NCBI GenBank assembly: GCA_947497485.1
Contig: CANMHB010000004.1
Location: forward strand, 62,001 to 126,000
Source of the DNA: Flavobacteriales bacterium
GTDB taxonomy: Bacteria > Bacteroidota > Bacteroidia > Flavobacteriales_D > Crocinitomicaceae
Reading direction: 5' to 3'
Length of the DNA: 64,000 bases
Shown in pieces: positions 18,802 through 27,244 of this stretch (position 1 is its first letter; every line of letters begins with the position of its first letter). Under the pieces are notes generated by a model. The model saw nothing but the letters and a program-made list of their open reading frames with translations. It ran no database searches and had not been told where the DNA came from. Position numbers and translations under genes: made by a program.

Positions 18802-19809
18802 ATGTCGAACTATTTTCAAAATGAAGTATTAGAAGTTGCTTACAGAAAGTTTGAAAATCAATGGAATTCTTCGCATGAATTCGAAGTTTTAACATCTGGA
18901 TCTACAGGTGAACCGAAAAAAATCAAATTATTAAAAAGTCAACTTGTATTGTCCGCAAATAAAACAATAGATTTTTTCAATTTAAAATCAGGAATCAATG
19001 CATTAGTATGTCTTTCTTTGGATACGATTGCTGGTAAAATGATGTTGGCAAGGGCTTTCGTGGGGAATTGGAATTTGAAAATTGTCGAACCTAAAGCCAA
19101 TCCATTAAAAGATTTAAACGAAGAATTTGATTTTGTGGCTTTGGTTCCATATCAACTGGAACACATTTTGGCTGAAACTCCTGGAAAACTGAAATTACTA
19201 AAAACCATCATAGTTGGAGGAGCCCCTGTTTCTTCCAAACTAATAATTCAACTCAAAGAACATAAGATTTCAGTTTATCAAACTTTTGGTATGACAGAAA
19301 CTGTTTCACATATTGCTTTGAGGAAAATTGGTTTTGAAGCTGAATTACGGTATCAGACAGTTAAAGGAGTGCATGTTTCGGGGCAAGATGGAAATTTGAT
19401 TATTCACTATCCTGAAATGTTTCCAAACGAAATACAAACCAACGATCTTGTAGAAATTAAGTCGCCGACAGAATTTGAATGGTTAGGAAGAAAAGATTTC
19501 ATTATTAACAGTGGAGGAATAAAATTGAATCCAGAAAACATTGAAGAAAAACTTTCCAGTTTAATTCCAAACGATTTCTTTGTAATTGGAATTCCTGATG
19601 AATCACTTGGACAAAAATTAGCTTTAATTTTAGAATCTGAATCTCAATATATTTTAGAAAAAAACAATTTGCTTAAAATTCTTAATAAGTTCGAAGTGCC
19701 TAAAATATATGCTTTTGTCAAACGATTTTCAAGAACTGATAGTGGAAAAATTCAGCGATTAGAAACATTAAAAAAGATTTCTTTAGATGACTGGAAAGCA
19801 TTTGTTTGA
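18802..19809 (+). CDS. menE: AMP-binding acyl-CoA synthetase, probable O-succinylbenzoate-CoA ligase (short form)
   Basis: 335 aa member of the ANL superfamily. Motifs: P-loop-like TSGSTGEPKKIKL (31-43), YQTFGMTETVSHIAL in the A5 region, a DLVEIKSPTEFEWLGRKDFIINSGGIKLNP hinge region, and the C-terminal catalytic Lys in DSGKIQRL. It is much shorter than E. coli MenE (451 aa) and lacks most of the N-terminal subdomain. Short proteins of this kind in Bacteroidota are assigned to the menaquinone step that activates O-succinylbenzoate, but no other men gene is in the window, so the substrate is inferred. It lies 4 bp after dnaX and overlaps the J-protein gene by 23 bp. Confidence 0.75.
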   Translation: MSNYFQNEVLEVAYRKFENQWNSSHEFEVLTSGSTGEPKKIKLLKSQLVLSANKTIDFFNLKSGINALVCLSLDTIAGKMMLARAFVGNWNLKIVEPKANPLKDLNEEFDFVALVPYQLEHILAETPGKLKLLKTIIVGGAPVSSKLIIQLKEHKISVYQTFGMTETVSHIALRKIGFEAELRYQTVKGVHVSGQDGNLIIHYPEMFPNEIQTNDLVEIKSPTEFEWLGRKDFIINSGGIKLNPENIEEKLSSLIPNDFFVIGIPDESLGQKLALILESESQYILEKNNLLKILNKFEVPKIYAFVKRFSRTDSGKIQRLETLKKISLDDWKAFV

Positions 19810-20632
19810 TTATTTCGGTCTTCCTTATGATGCATCCATTGAAGATGTAAAAAAACGCTACCGTGTTTTGGTCAAAAAATACCATCCCGACCGAAATAAA
19901 TCGAAAAATGCCAATGTTAAATTTCAAGAGCTTCATAAAATATATGAAGAATTATTGACAGTAATCAAAAATAGACAGTCTGTTTTACCAAATCAAATTG
20001 ATGATTCGCCTGAGGAACAATGGAAAAAGTATCGAGAAAGAGCACGGAGCATTCGGTTGGAAAAACAACGAAAACAGGCTGAAGCCATGAATTTGTGGTA
20101 TGATCAACTGCAATCGGGAAAAATCTTAAAATATACACGTTTCGTAACCTTGTGCTCGGCCATTTTACTTATGCTTTTGACTTTTGATATATTTCTTCCA
20201 ACAAGGTATGTTAAAGATTCGATTGTTCGATATTCAACAAAGATTTATCACACCATCGATGAGCATCGAATTAGTAAGATTGAAACTGCAAATGGAGAGA
20301 ATTTATGGCTAGATCGATATAATAATGGTTTTTTTTCGTACAATCCGTTTGTTCAAATTGAAAAGACCAGAATTTTGCATAGTCCGATCAGTATTCATAA
20401 ATATGATGAACAATTTAAAAAGACTATACCAATTGAATTAACTGTTTATTGGGCTCAAATTATGATTTTCATTGCTCTGCTGATTCCAGTTTTTTTTTAT
20501 TTCTATAGAGTAAGAGATATTTTTCTCATCATGGGAAGTTATTTTACAAGATATTTTGTGGGTCCATTTATTGTTTGGTTTTTGTTTTCCAATGATCGCT
20601 GGATTCATTTATTTACATTCGGATTTTTATGA
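19787..20632 (+). CDS. Membrane-bound J-domain protein
   Basis: 281 aa. An N-terminal J domain (about 5-65) carries the HPD motif at residues 33-35 (KYHPDRNKSK), which stimulates the ATPase of DnaK-type Hsp70s. A basic helical region rich in Arg/Lys/Gln follows (80-105). Hydrophobic segments lie at about 115-135 and 225-275. There is no Gly/Phe linker or zinc-finger domain, so it is not a canonical DnaJ but a specialised co-chaperone tethering DnaK to the membrane. The client is unknown. The start lies inside the end of menE (23-bp overlap) and is the only ATG that keeps the whole J domain. The end overlaps nth by 4 bp. Confidence 0.8.
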   Translation: MTGKHLFDYFGLPYDASIEDVKKRYRVLVKKYHPDRNKSKNANVKFQELHKIYEELLTVIKNRQSVLPNQIDDSPEEQWKKYRERARSIRLEKQRKQAEAMNLWYDQLQSGKILKYTRFVTLCSAILLMLLTFDIFLPTRYVKDSIVRYSTKIYHTIDEHRISKIETANGENLWLDRYNNGFFSYNPFVQIEKTRILHSPISIHKYDEQFKKTIPIELTVYWAQIMIFIALLIPVFFYFYRVRDIFLIMGSYFTRYFVGPFIVWFLFSNDRWIHLFTFGFL

Positions 20633-21273
20633 CAAAAAAAGAGAAGGCTTCATATATTTTGATCGAATTAGAAAAGTTGTATCCTGAAACACCAATTCCA
20701 TTAGTTCATTCGGATGAATATACTTTGTTAATTGCCGTTTTACTTTCTGCGCAATGCACTGACGAACGCGTAAATAAGATTACTCCGATTTTATTTCAAA
20801 AAGCGAAAACTCCGAAAGAAATGATCAAATTGACGGTCGAACAAATTCGTGAAATTATCAAGCCTTGTGGTTTATCTCCGCGAAAATCACAGGCAATTTG
20901 GGATTTATCAAATATTCTATTGAATAAATTCGATGGAAAAGTCCCTGCAAATTTTCAAGACCTAGAAGCGCTTCCTGGTGTTGGTCATAAAACGGCTTCT
21001 GTGGTGATGTCTCAAGCTTTTGGTGTGCCGGCATTTCCAGTGGATACTCACATTCATCGGTTGCTAACGAGATGGGGAATTTCCAGTGGTAAAAACGTTG
21101 AAGAAACGGAAAAGAGTGCAAAAAAAATATTTCCAATTGATTCTTGGAATAAATTGCATTTACAGATTATTTTCTATGGTCGTGAGTATTCACCAGCTCG
21201 ATCACCGAAAAAGGACATAGATTATATTACAGCAAAAATTGGAACAAAATCAGCTATTTTAGAGCTTAAATGA
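20629..21273 (+). CDS. nth: Endonuclease III-like DNA glycosylase without the Fe-S cluster cysteines
   Basis: 214 aa HhH-GPD base-excision glycosylase/AP lyase for oxidised pyrimidines. The helix-hairpin-helix LPGVGHKTA contains catalytic Lys121, and the catalytic Asp is Asp139 in PVDTHIHR. The early motif LLSAQCTDERVN is intact. The C-terminal four-Cys cluster of E. coli Nth (C-X6-C-X2-C-X5-C) is absent: the corresponding part reads FYGREYSPARSPKKDIDYI and holds no cysteine. Loss of the cluster is, as I recall, seen in other flavobacterial Nth proteins. The gene starts 4 bp inside the J-protein gene. Confidence 0.9.
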   Translation: MTKKEKASYILIELEKLYPETPIPLVHSDEYTLLIAVLLSAQCTDERVNKITPILFQKAKTPKEMIKLTVEQIREIIKPCGLSPRKSQAIWDLSNILLNKFDGKVPANFQDLEALPGVGHKTASVVMSQAFGVPAFPVDTHIHRLLTRWGISSGKNVEETEKSAKKIFPIDSWNKLHLQIIFYGREYSPARSPKKDIDYITAKIGTKSAILELK

Positions 21274-21337
21274 ATTCATATTAACAAATGTTGATAAACC
21301 AATTTTATATCTTTTAATAAAGTATTTTAAAACTATT

Positions 21338-21368
21338 TAGGACGCTCAAAGAGCAATTCTTATATTTG
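21338..21368 (+). promoter_or_regulatory. Promoter of dnaB with near-leaderless start
   Basis: TATATTTG at 21361-21368 matches the -7 consensus TAnnTTTG. A TTTA, one base off the -33 TTTG, lies 19-21 bp upstream at about 21338. The dnaB ATG is at 21373, so the mRNA would start at or within a few bases of the start codon. Confidence 0.5.
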
Positions 21369-21372
21369 TTAT

Positions 21373-22929
21373 ATGGATCAACAAGATAACAACAGAAAAC
21401 CAATTTCAAGAATTAAAACTCCTTCTGTATTAACGGGAGACATAGGTAAAATACCACCTCAAGCAATTGATATTGAACAGGTTGTTCTTGGTGCAATGAT
21501 GTTGGAAAAAAACGCTGTAAATGATACAATCGATATTTTACATCAAAATAGTTTTTATGATCCTAAGCACCAATATATCTACAAAACGATCCGTGAATTA
21601 TTCGCTTCTACAAATCCTGTTGATTTGGTAACAGTAACTGCTAAACTTCAAAAGAATGGCGAGTTGGAAGCAGCAGGTGGTGCAGCATACATTTCATCTT
21701 TAACAAATCGAGTTGCAGGATCTGCTCACGTCCAGTATTGGGCTAGAATTATTGCTGAAAAGTACATCAAGCGTGAATTGATTCGCGTGAGTAGCGAAGT
21801 TATTAGAGACGCATATGATGACACAAAAGATGTTTTTGATTTGCTAAATAGCGCTGAATCCGGACTTTTTCAAATTGCTGAAAATAATATGAGTAAGCAA
21901 GTAAATAACATGCAGAATGTTGTTCGAGAGGCTATTCAGGAAATTGAAAAAGCGGCTCAAAACTCAGATGGTATTTCAGGTGTTCCTTCCGGTTTTTATG
22001 ATTTGGATAAAATTACATCTGGTTGGCAACGTTCGGATATGATTGTCCTCGCAGCGCGACCGGGTATGGGTAAAACGGCCTTTGTGCTTTCCATGGCCCG
22101 AAATACAGCAGTTGATTACAACAAAGGCGTTGCAGTATTTTCTCTTGAGATGTCGGCTGTTCAACTCGTTAAAAGGTTAATTGCGAGTGAAGCTAGATTG
22201 AGCGCAGAAAAACTAAGAAAAGGTGATTTAAAAGAGCACGAGTTTCAGCAAATGCATACGCGAATTTCAAAGTTGGCAACGGCACCAATTTTTATAGATG
22301 ACACTCCTGGTTTAAGTATTTTTGATTTTCGTGCGAAATGCCGTCGGCTGAGAGCTCAACATAAAATAGAATTGATTATCATTGACTATTTGCAGTTGAT
22401 GTCAGCCAAAGATGGTAAAGGAGGAGGAAATCGCGAGCAAGAAATTTCAACCATATCGCGATCAATTAAAGAAATTGCAAAGGAATTGAATGTTCCAATA
22501 ATTGCGTTAGCCCAGCTCAGTCGTTCAGTTGAACAGCGAGGTGGAGACAAGCGTCCAATGCTTTCAGATTTACGTGAATCAGGAGCTATTGAGCAAGATG
22601 CCGATATCGTTTCATTTATCTATCGTCCAGAGTATTATGGTTTAGTAAAAGATGACGATGGGAATTCCAATCAAGGAATTGGAGAAATAATTATTGCGAA
22701 ACACCGTAATGGTTCCTTAGACCGTGTGCGCCTCCGATTCATTGGTGAATATGCACGTTTTGAAAATTTGAACGAAGTACATGAAATGGAAGTGTCTAAA
22801 CCTTTGAATAATAGTTTGTCCAGTTTCAACGAACAGATGAATTCTTACATAATTCCTAGTAAGATGAATGATAACGAGACAAATGGCGATATTTTTGATA
22901 ATGATGGAATTGATCAAAATGCATTTTAA
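21373..22929 (+). CDS. dnaB: Replicative DNA helicase DnaB
   Basis: 518 aa hexameric 5'-3' helicase of the replication fork. The N-terminal DnaB_N domain (about 28-135) begins PPQAIDIEQVVLGAMM. A linker helix leads to the RecA-like motor, with Walker A RPGMGKTAF (229-237), Walker B IELIIIDYLQLMS, IALAQLSRSVEQR and the arginine-finger region SDLRESGAIEQDADIVSFIYRPEYYG. The C-terminal ~40 residues are a polar tail. The gene stands after nth with its own promoter, and the following gene begins at the base after its stop. Confidence 0.97.
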   Translation: MDQQDNNRKPISRIKTPSVLTGDIGKIPPQAIDIEQVVLGAMMLEKNAVNDTIDILHQNSFYDPKHQYIYKTIRELFASTNPVDLVTVTAKLQKNGELEAAGGAAYISSLTNRVAGSAHVQYWARIIAEKYIKRELIRVSSEVIRDAYDDTKDVFDLLNSAESGLFQIAENNMSKQVNNMQNVVREAIQEIEKAAQNSDGISGVPSGFYDLDKITSGWQRSDMIVLAARPGMGKTAFVLSMARNTAVDYNKGVAVFSLEMSAVQLVKRLIASEARLSAEKLRKGDLKEHEFQQMHTRISKLATAPIFIDDTPGLSIFDFRAKCRRLRAQHKIELIIIDYLQLMSAKDGKGGGNREQEISTISRSIKEIAKELNVPIIALAQLSRSVEQRGGDKRPMLSDLRESGAIEQDADIVSFIYRPEYYGLVKDDDGNSNQGIGEIIIAKHRNGSLDRVRLRFIGEYARFENLNEVHEMEVSKPLNNSLSSFNEQMNSYIIPSKMNDNETNGDIFDNDGIDQNAF

Positions 22930-24195
22930 ATGATTCGTATTTGTTTCGTATCTTTTTTATTGTTTTTAGTTAGTTTTTCTAGGGCTACTCAACTTCTAGT
23001 CCCAATGGATGATGCTCAGTCAAATCATTTGAAAGCTTATGGAATTGCCTATTGGACGCTCGAAAATAATGTTACAATCGAATGGCTGCTTAATTATCGT
23101 GGAGGCTCATTTCTTATGCCGCATTTAAAGTCAATTGAAGAAGAATTAATTATTCGTGGCGTTCGTTATGAAGTTCTTGCAGACGGCCAAGTGAATCAAA
23201 TTCGTTCACAAATTGCCAATCCTGAGGTGAATATGGAAATTGTTCAGCTAGAAAAGGCTCCTAAAATTGCAGTTTATACTCCTCCCAACAAACAACCTTG
23301 GGATGATGCCGTAACATTGGTTCTTGAGTATGCAGAAATTAAATACGACAAAATTTATGATTCTGCAATCGTAATGGGACTGTTACCAAAATATGATTGG
23401 TTGCATCTCCATCACGAGGATTTTACGGGGCAATATGGTAAATTTTATAGTTCAGCAAGAAATCAAAGTTGGTATCAAGAGCAAATCGCAATTGCCGAAA
23501 AAGATGCAAAAATGCTAGGATTTAGAAAGGTGTCTGAATTAAAATTGGCTGTGGCGAAAAATTTAAAAAGCTTCGTTTTAGGTGGAGGTTTTCTTTTTAC
23601 TATGTGCAGTGGAACAGACAGTTTCGATATTGCACTAGCTGCCGAAGGAGTTGATATATGCGAATCTGTGTTTGATGGAGATGGTTCTGATGGAAGAGCA
23701 CAAGAAAAACTTGATTTTTCGAAAACCTTTGCTTTCAAAGATTTTCATATCATCAAGGATCCAATGGTTTACGAATATTCAGATATTGATGCATCTGATT
23801 TAAGAAATCAACGAATAATTACGGAACAAGTCGACCAATTTACGTTATTTGATTTCTCCGCAAAATGGGATGTTGTTCCAACGATGTTAACTCAGTGTCA
23901 CGTGGATGTTGTTAAAGGCTTTATGGGACAAACAACAGACTTTAGAAAAGAATTTATCAAGTCAAATGTTCTAATAATGGGGGAGAATAAAGCAGCAGGA
24001 ACAGCCCGATACATGCATGGAGAGCTCGGACAAGGAACTTGGACTTTCTATGGAGGACACGACCCAGAAGATTACCAACATTTTGTGGGAGATCCGGTCA
24101 CTGATTTAAGTTTACATCCAAACTCTCCCGGTTATCGCTTGATTTTGAATAACATCCTCTTTCCAGCAGCAAAAAAGAAAAAAAGAAAAACATAG
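22930..24195 (+). CDS. Conserved exported protein of unknown function (often labelled asparagine synthetase B)
   Basis: 421 aa with a signal peptide (hydrophobic 3-17, SRAT cleavage region), so it is predicted periplasmic or outer-membrane. From memory, close homologues across Flavobacteriia are annotated asparagine synthetase B, but none of the expected features is present. There is no N-terminal Cys for glutamine hydrolysis and no SGGxDS ATP-pyrophosphatase loop, and a cytosolic enzyme would not be exported. What is seen is a Rossmann-like segment (KIAVYTPPNKQPWDDAVTLV), a loop LGGGFLFTMCSGTDSFDIALA reminiscent of class I amidotransferase-fold nucleophile elbows, and a C-terminal MHGELGQGTWTFYGGHDPEDY segment. 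A GATase1-like fold is possible. The start follows the dnaB stop directly (TAAATG). Confidence 0.7.
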   Translation: MIRICFVSFLLFLVSFSRATQLLVPMDDAQSNHLKAYGIAYWTLENNVTIEWLLNYRGGSFLMPHLKSIEEELIIRGVRYEVLADGQVNQIRSQIANPEVNMEIVQLEKAPKIAVYTPPNKQPWDDAVTLVLEYAEIKYDKIYDSAIVMGLLPKYDWLHLHHEDFTGQYGKFYSSARNQSWYQEQIAIAEKDAKMLGFRKVSELKLAVAKNLKSFVLGGGFLFTMCSGTDSFDIALAAEGVDICESVFDGDGSDGRAQEKLDFSKTFAFKDFHIIKDPMVYEYSDIDASDLRNQRIITEQVDQFTLFDFSAKWDVVPTMLTQCHVDVVKGFMGQTTDFRKEFIKSNVLIMGENKAAGTARYMHGELGQGTWTFYGGHDPEDYQHFVGDPVTDLSLHPNSPGYRLILNNILFPAAKKKKRKT

Positions 24196-24310
24196 ATTTT
24201 TTGGTTTTTCATTGCTAATTCAATTTTAATGATTAAACTTGCTTCGTTCTTTGTTGCGCTTTTGCAACTTTTCTCCACATAAAATTCATAACAAACTCTT
24301 AATCAATTAA

Positions 24311-25903
24311 ATGGATCGTTCAAATTTAGAGAGTAAGAAAATCTCAGATCTTCGGGTAATAGCTCAAACACTAGGAATAGAAAATCCTGAAAACTACAAA
24401 AAACCAGAATTAATAAACATAATAATGGGAGATAATCCTGAGGAAGAGGTAAAAACTCCAGCTGAAGCTAAAAATGAGCAGAAATCAAAAAGAAAACGAA
24501 CTTCAACTCATTCTATCGAAGAACCAACACTTTTCCAGAATTCAAATAAAGTTGAAGAAACGATAACTCCTGTTGAGGATAATTCTAGCTTTGAAGTTAC
24601 GGACGCTATTCCAGATCCAATTGAGACGGTTGAAGCAACTTCATCCGCAGAACCAACCAGCGAAGCTCCGAAAGAGGATAGAAATAAATTTAAAAAACAC
24701 AACCATCAACATCGTCATCAAGACAATCAAGCCTCGGATAATCAAAATACATCAGAAGACAAAATACCTGATGAGAATTACGATTTAGTTGGAATTGTTT
24801 CAGCTGAAGGCGTTTTGGAGGTTATTCAAGATGGTTATGGTTTTTTACGATCTTCGGATTATAATTATCTGCCATCTCCTGATGATATTTATGTATCACA
24901 AAATCAAATTAAATTATTCGGACTTAAAACAGGTGATACTGTAAAAGGAACGATTCGTCCCCCAAAAGAAGGTGAAAAGTATTTTCCACTTGTGAAGGTT
25001 GAATCAATTAATGGTCGAGATCCTTCTTATATCCGTGATCGTGTTCCATTTCAATATTTAACACCCTTATTTCCAGACGAGAAATTTAAATTGACTGGGC
25101 ATAAACAAGAATCCCTTTCGACGCGCGTTATGGATCTTTTTGCACCAATTGGTAAAGGTCAACGCGGAATGATTGTCGCTCAGCCAAAAACGGGAAAAAC
25201 CATGTTGTTGAAAGATGTTGCAAATGCAATTGCAGCGAATCACCCAGAAACATATTTGATCGTTTTATTGATTGATGAACGTCCTGAAGAGGTCACTGAT
25301 ATGGCTCGAAGTGTTAAAGCTGAGGTAATTGCTTCAACTTTTGATGAACCGGCAGAACGACATGTGAAGGTTGCCAATATGGTTTTGGAAAAAGCTAAGA
25401 GAATGGTTGAATGTGGCCATGATGTTTGTATACTACTGGATTCCATAACACGGTTAGCTCGAGCATACAATACAGTTTCCCCTGCTTCAGGAAAAGTGCT
25501 TTCTGGTGGTGTTGATGCCAATGCACTTCACAAACCAAAAAGATTTTTTGGTTCCGCTCGTAAAATTGAGAATGGTGGTTCACTTTCAATTCTAGCGACC
25601 GCTCTTACAGAGACAGGTTCAAAAATGGATGAGGTTATTTTCGAAGAGTTCAAAGGAACTGGTAACATGGAATTACAACTTGATCGAAAAATATCAAACA
25701 GAAGAATTTATCCTGCTATTGACATTACAGCATCAGGAACGCGAAGAGAAGATTTACTCGTAGGAAAAGACGTTTTACAGCGCGTTTGGTTAATTCGTAA
25801 GTTCATTGCAGATATGACACCAGTCGAAGCAATGGAATTCTTAAAGTCACATATGGAAAATACACTTTCCAACGAGGAGTTTTTAATTTCAATGAATAGT
25901 TAA
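24311..25903 (+). CDS. rho: Transcription termination factor Rho with extended N-terminus
   Basis: 530 aa against 419 in E. coli. The N-terminal Rho_N/SAP-like helices (about 3-40) are followed by a ~115-residue acidic, low-complexity insertion (45-158) with a His/Gln/Asn-rich basic patch ([11 protein letters not shown]). The cold-shock RNA-binding domain follows (about 160-235), with [22 protein letters not shown]. The motor has Walker [12 protein letters not shown] (290-300), [12 protein letters not shown], the Q-loop/R-loop region and the arginine finger. It terminates untranslated transcripts in the cytoplasm. The 115-bp spacer before it holds a small GTTGC/GCAAC hairpin around 24260 but no firm regulatory element. 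Confidence 0.97.
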   Translation: MDRSNLESKKISDLRVIAQTLGIENPENYKKPELINIIMGDNPEEEVKTPAEAKNEQKSKRKRTSTHSIEEPTLFQNSNKVEETITPVEDNSSFEVTDAIPDPIETVEATSSAEPTSEAPKEDRNKFKKHNHQHRHQDNQASDNQNTSEDKIPDENYDLVGIVSAEGVLEVIQDGYGFLRSSDYNYLPSPDDIYVSQNQIKLFGLKTGDTVKGTIRPPKEGEKYFPLVKVESINGRDPSYIRDRVPFQYLTPLFPDEKFKLTGHKQESLSTRVMDLFAPIGKGQRGMIVAQPKTGKTMLLKDVANAIAANHPETYLIVLLIDERPEEVTDMARSVKAEVIASTFDEPAERHVKVANMVLEKAKRMVECGHDVCILLDSITRLARAYNTVSPASGKVLSGGVDANALHKPKRFFGSARKIENGGSLSILATALTETGSKMDEVIFEEFKGTGNMELQLDRKISNRRIYPAIDITASGTRREDLLVGKDVLQRVWLIRKFIADMTPVEAMEFLKSHMENTLSNEEFLISMNS

Positions 25904-25904
25904 A

Positions 25905-26444
25905 ATGAGATTTCCGATTAAGGTTGGCCTAATCTGCGCATTGATCTGGATTGGAATAAAGTTAGCTTCCTTGTCGTTTAGTTTGAGTCTTAACGATGTT
26001 AAGCCCTTTGTTTTCATAAATATGTTTTTGCTCACATCTTCGATTACTTGGGCATTATATTTCATGAAATTAAAAGAGCACGAAAGTAATTTATTAAACG
26101 ACATAAAAAATGGAATGCTAGCTGGAGTTCCTTACACAGTCGTAATTTCAATTTTCCTATATTTTTACTACGATCGAATTTACCCTGATTTCAATCAATT
26201 GAAAATAAAAGAGGTTGAACATAAATTAGATGATTCTTCAGCGATTAAGGCAATTCAGAAAAATAATCCTGAAATGCAAAACGATTCAGCCGAAGAAATT
26301 AGATCGCAAGTACTTGAAAAAACCAAATTGATTTACAGTGCAAAATTCAATATGCTGGTTGCATTACTTTCTCTGATGCTCTACACAACTTTGAATTCAA
26401 TTGTAATTTCCTTGATTTTTAGGAGGGTTGTTTTCCGAAATTAA
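25905..26444 (+). CDS. DUF4199-like four-helix membrane protein
   Basis: 179 aa with about four membrane segments (roughly 5-27, 33-53, 72-93 and 147-172) and a charged extracytoplasmic or cytoplasmic loop at 95-145. The topology and the mid-protein motif NGMLAGVPYTVVISIFLYFYY with a following YPDF resemble the Bacteroidota-specific DUF4199 family, whose function is unknown. The ATG lies 1 bp after the rho stop, so the two are probably cotranscribed. It converges on the beta-lactamase gene with 2 bp between them. Confidence 0.6.
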   Translation: MRFPIKVGLICALIWIGIKLASLSFSLSLNDVKPFVFINMFLLTSSITWALYFMKLKEHESNLLNDIKNGMLAGVPYTVVISIFLYFYYDRIYPDFNQLKIKEVEHKLDDSSAIKAIQKNNPEMQNDSAEEIRSQVLEKTKLIYSAKFNMLVALLSLMLYTTLNSIVISLIFRRVVFRN

Positions 26445-26446
26445 TG

Positions 26447-27244
26447 TTAGTGGATAACACCTATACTTCTCAACGCTTCAAAGGCAATTTCTTTTCTTAA
26501 ATTTTGAAAATCAAAGCTTTGGTAGTCATTTGTTACTAAAATGGTGGCAAATGGGTATTTTATTCCACTTTTTACAGCATATCCGATATACCATCCAATA
26601 TCTAAATCAGAATTAACGGCCCATCCAGTTTTTGCATAAATGTTAACATCCTCGATAGTATGTGAAAACATGATTTTTTCAATTGTTTTATATGTCTTTT
26701 TCGATATTGCTAAATCTTTATTTGCTAATTTTTGAACAAAATCAACTTGTTCGAAAAGATTTTTTTTCAGATTTCCATTCAGCCAAAAGCTATCAATGTC
26801 ATTGTTGATTTTAAAATCCTTGTCAACATAATTAAGCTTTCTGAGCATTTTAGACATCCTTTTTTCTCCGATTTTTCGGGCTAATGCTTGAAAATACCAT
26901 ACGGTTGAGTTTTTAAAGGCTGTTTCTAAATCTTGTGATTGATTCCATTTATCATTTGCTCTTTTCTTGCCATCCCATTCAAAAACCTGTTTTTCATCTG
27001 AAAGCACATTTGTTTCGAGTCCAATAATTGCATTTGCAATTTTAAAAGTGGAGGCAGGTGAAAATTTTCGTTTTGCAAGTGAATCATTGCAGATTAAGTA
27101 TTTTTTTTGAAGTGGATCGAAAATAATCGCTGCGTATTCAACATTTTCAATTGAAATGTTCTTCAGCTGAAAATCTTCAGTTTTTATTTGACAAATGCCA
27201 ATTTGAAAATTATAAAATAGGAATACTACAATAAAAAATCTCAT
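26447..27244 (-). CDS. Class D (OXA-type) serine beta-lactamase
   Basis: 265 aa with a signal peptide (1-19, ending ICQ), so probably periplasmic. Class D motifs: S-T-F-K at 65-68 (nucleophile Ser65 and the Lys that is carboxylated in this class), S-T-V at 113-115 followed by WYFQALARKIG, FWL at 153-155 (the conserved Trp), and K-T-G at 205-207. The WDGKKR segment at 90-95 is also typical of OXA enzymes. The usual Y-G-N motif reads Y-V-D (139-141), a visible deviation. Activity on beta-lactams is likely but not provable from sequence; a BlaR-type sensor is less likely because there is no membrane anchor beyond the signal peptide. The ATG overlaps the mpl stop by 4 bp, so it is coupled to a murein-recycling gene. 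Confidence 0.85.
   Translation of the reverse strand: MRFFIVVFLFYNFQIGICQIKTEDFQLKNISIENVEYAAIIFDPLQKKYLICNDSLAKRKFSPASTFKIANAIIGLETNVLSDEKQVFEWDGKKRANDKWNQSQDLETAFKNSTVWYFQALARKIGEKRMSKMLRKLNYVDKDFKINNDIDSFWLNGNLKKNLFEQVDFVQKLANKDLAISKKTYKTIEKIMFSHTIEDVNIYAKTGWAVNSDLDIGWYIGYAVKSGIKYPFATILVTNDYQSFDFQNLRKEIAFEALRSIGVIH

Noticed and set aside
22930-24195. Asparagine synthetase B function
   Set aside because: A signal peptide and the absence of the N-terminal Cys and the SGGxDS loop contradict the name.
24196-24310. Small GTTGC/GCAAC hairpin upstream of rho as a rho autoregulatory element
   Set aside because: The stem is only 5-6 bp with no T-run or known motif; too weak to list as a feature.
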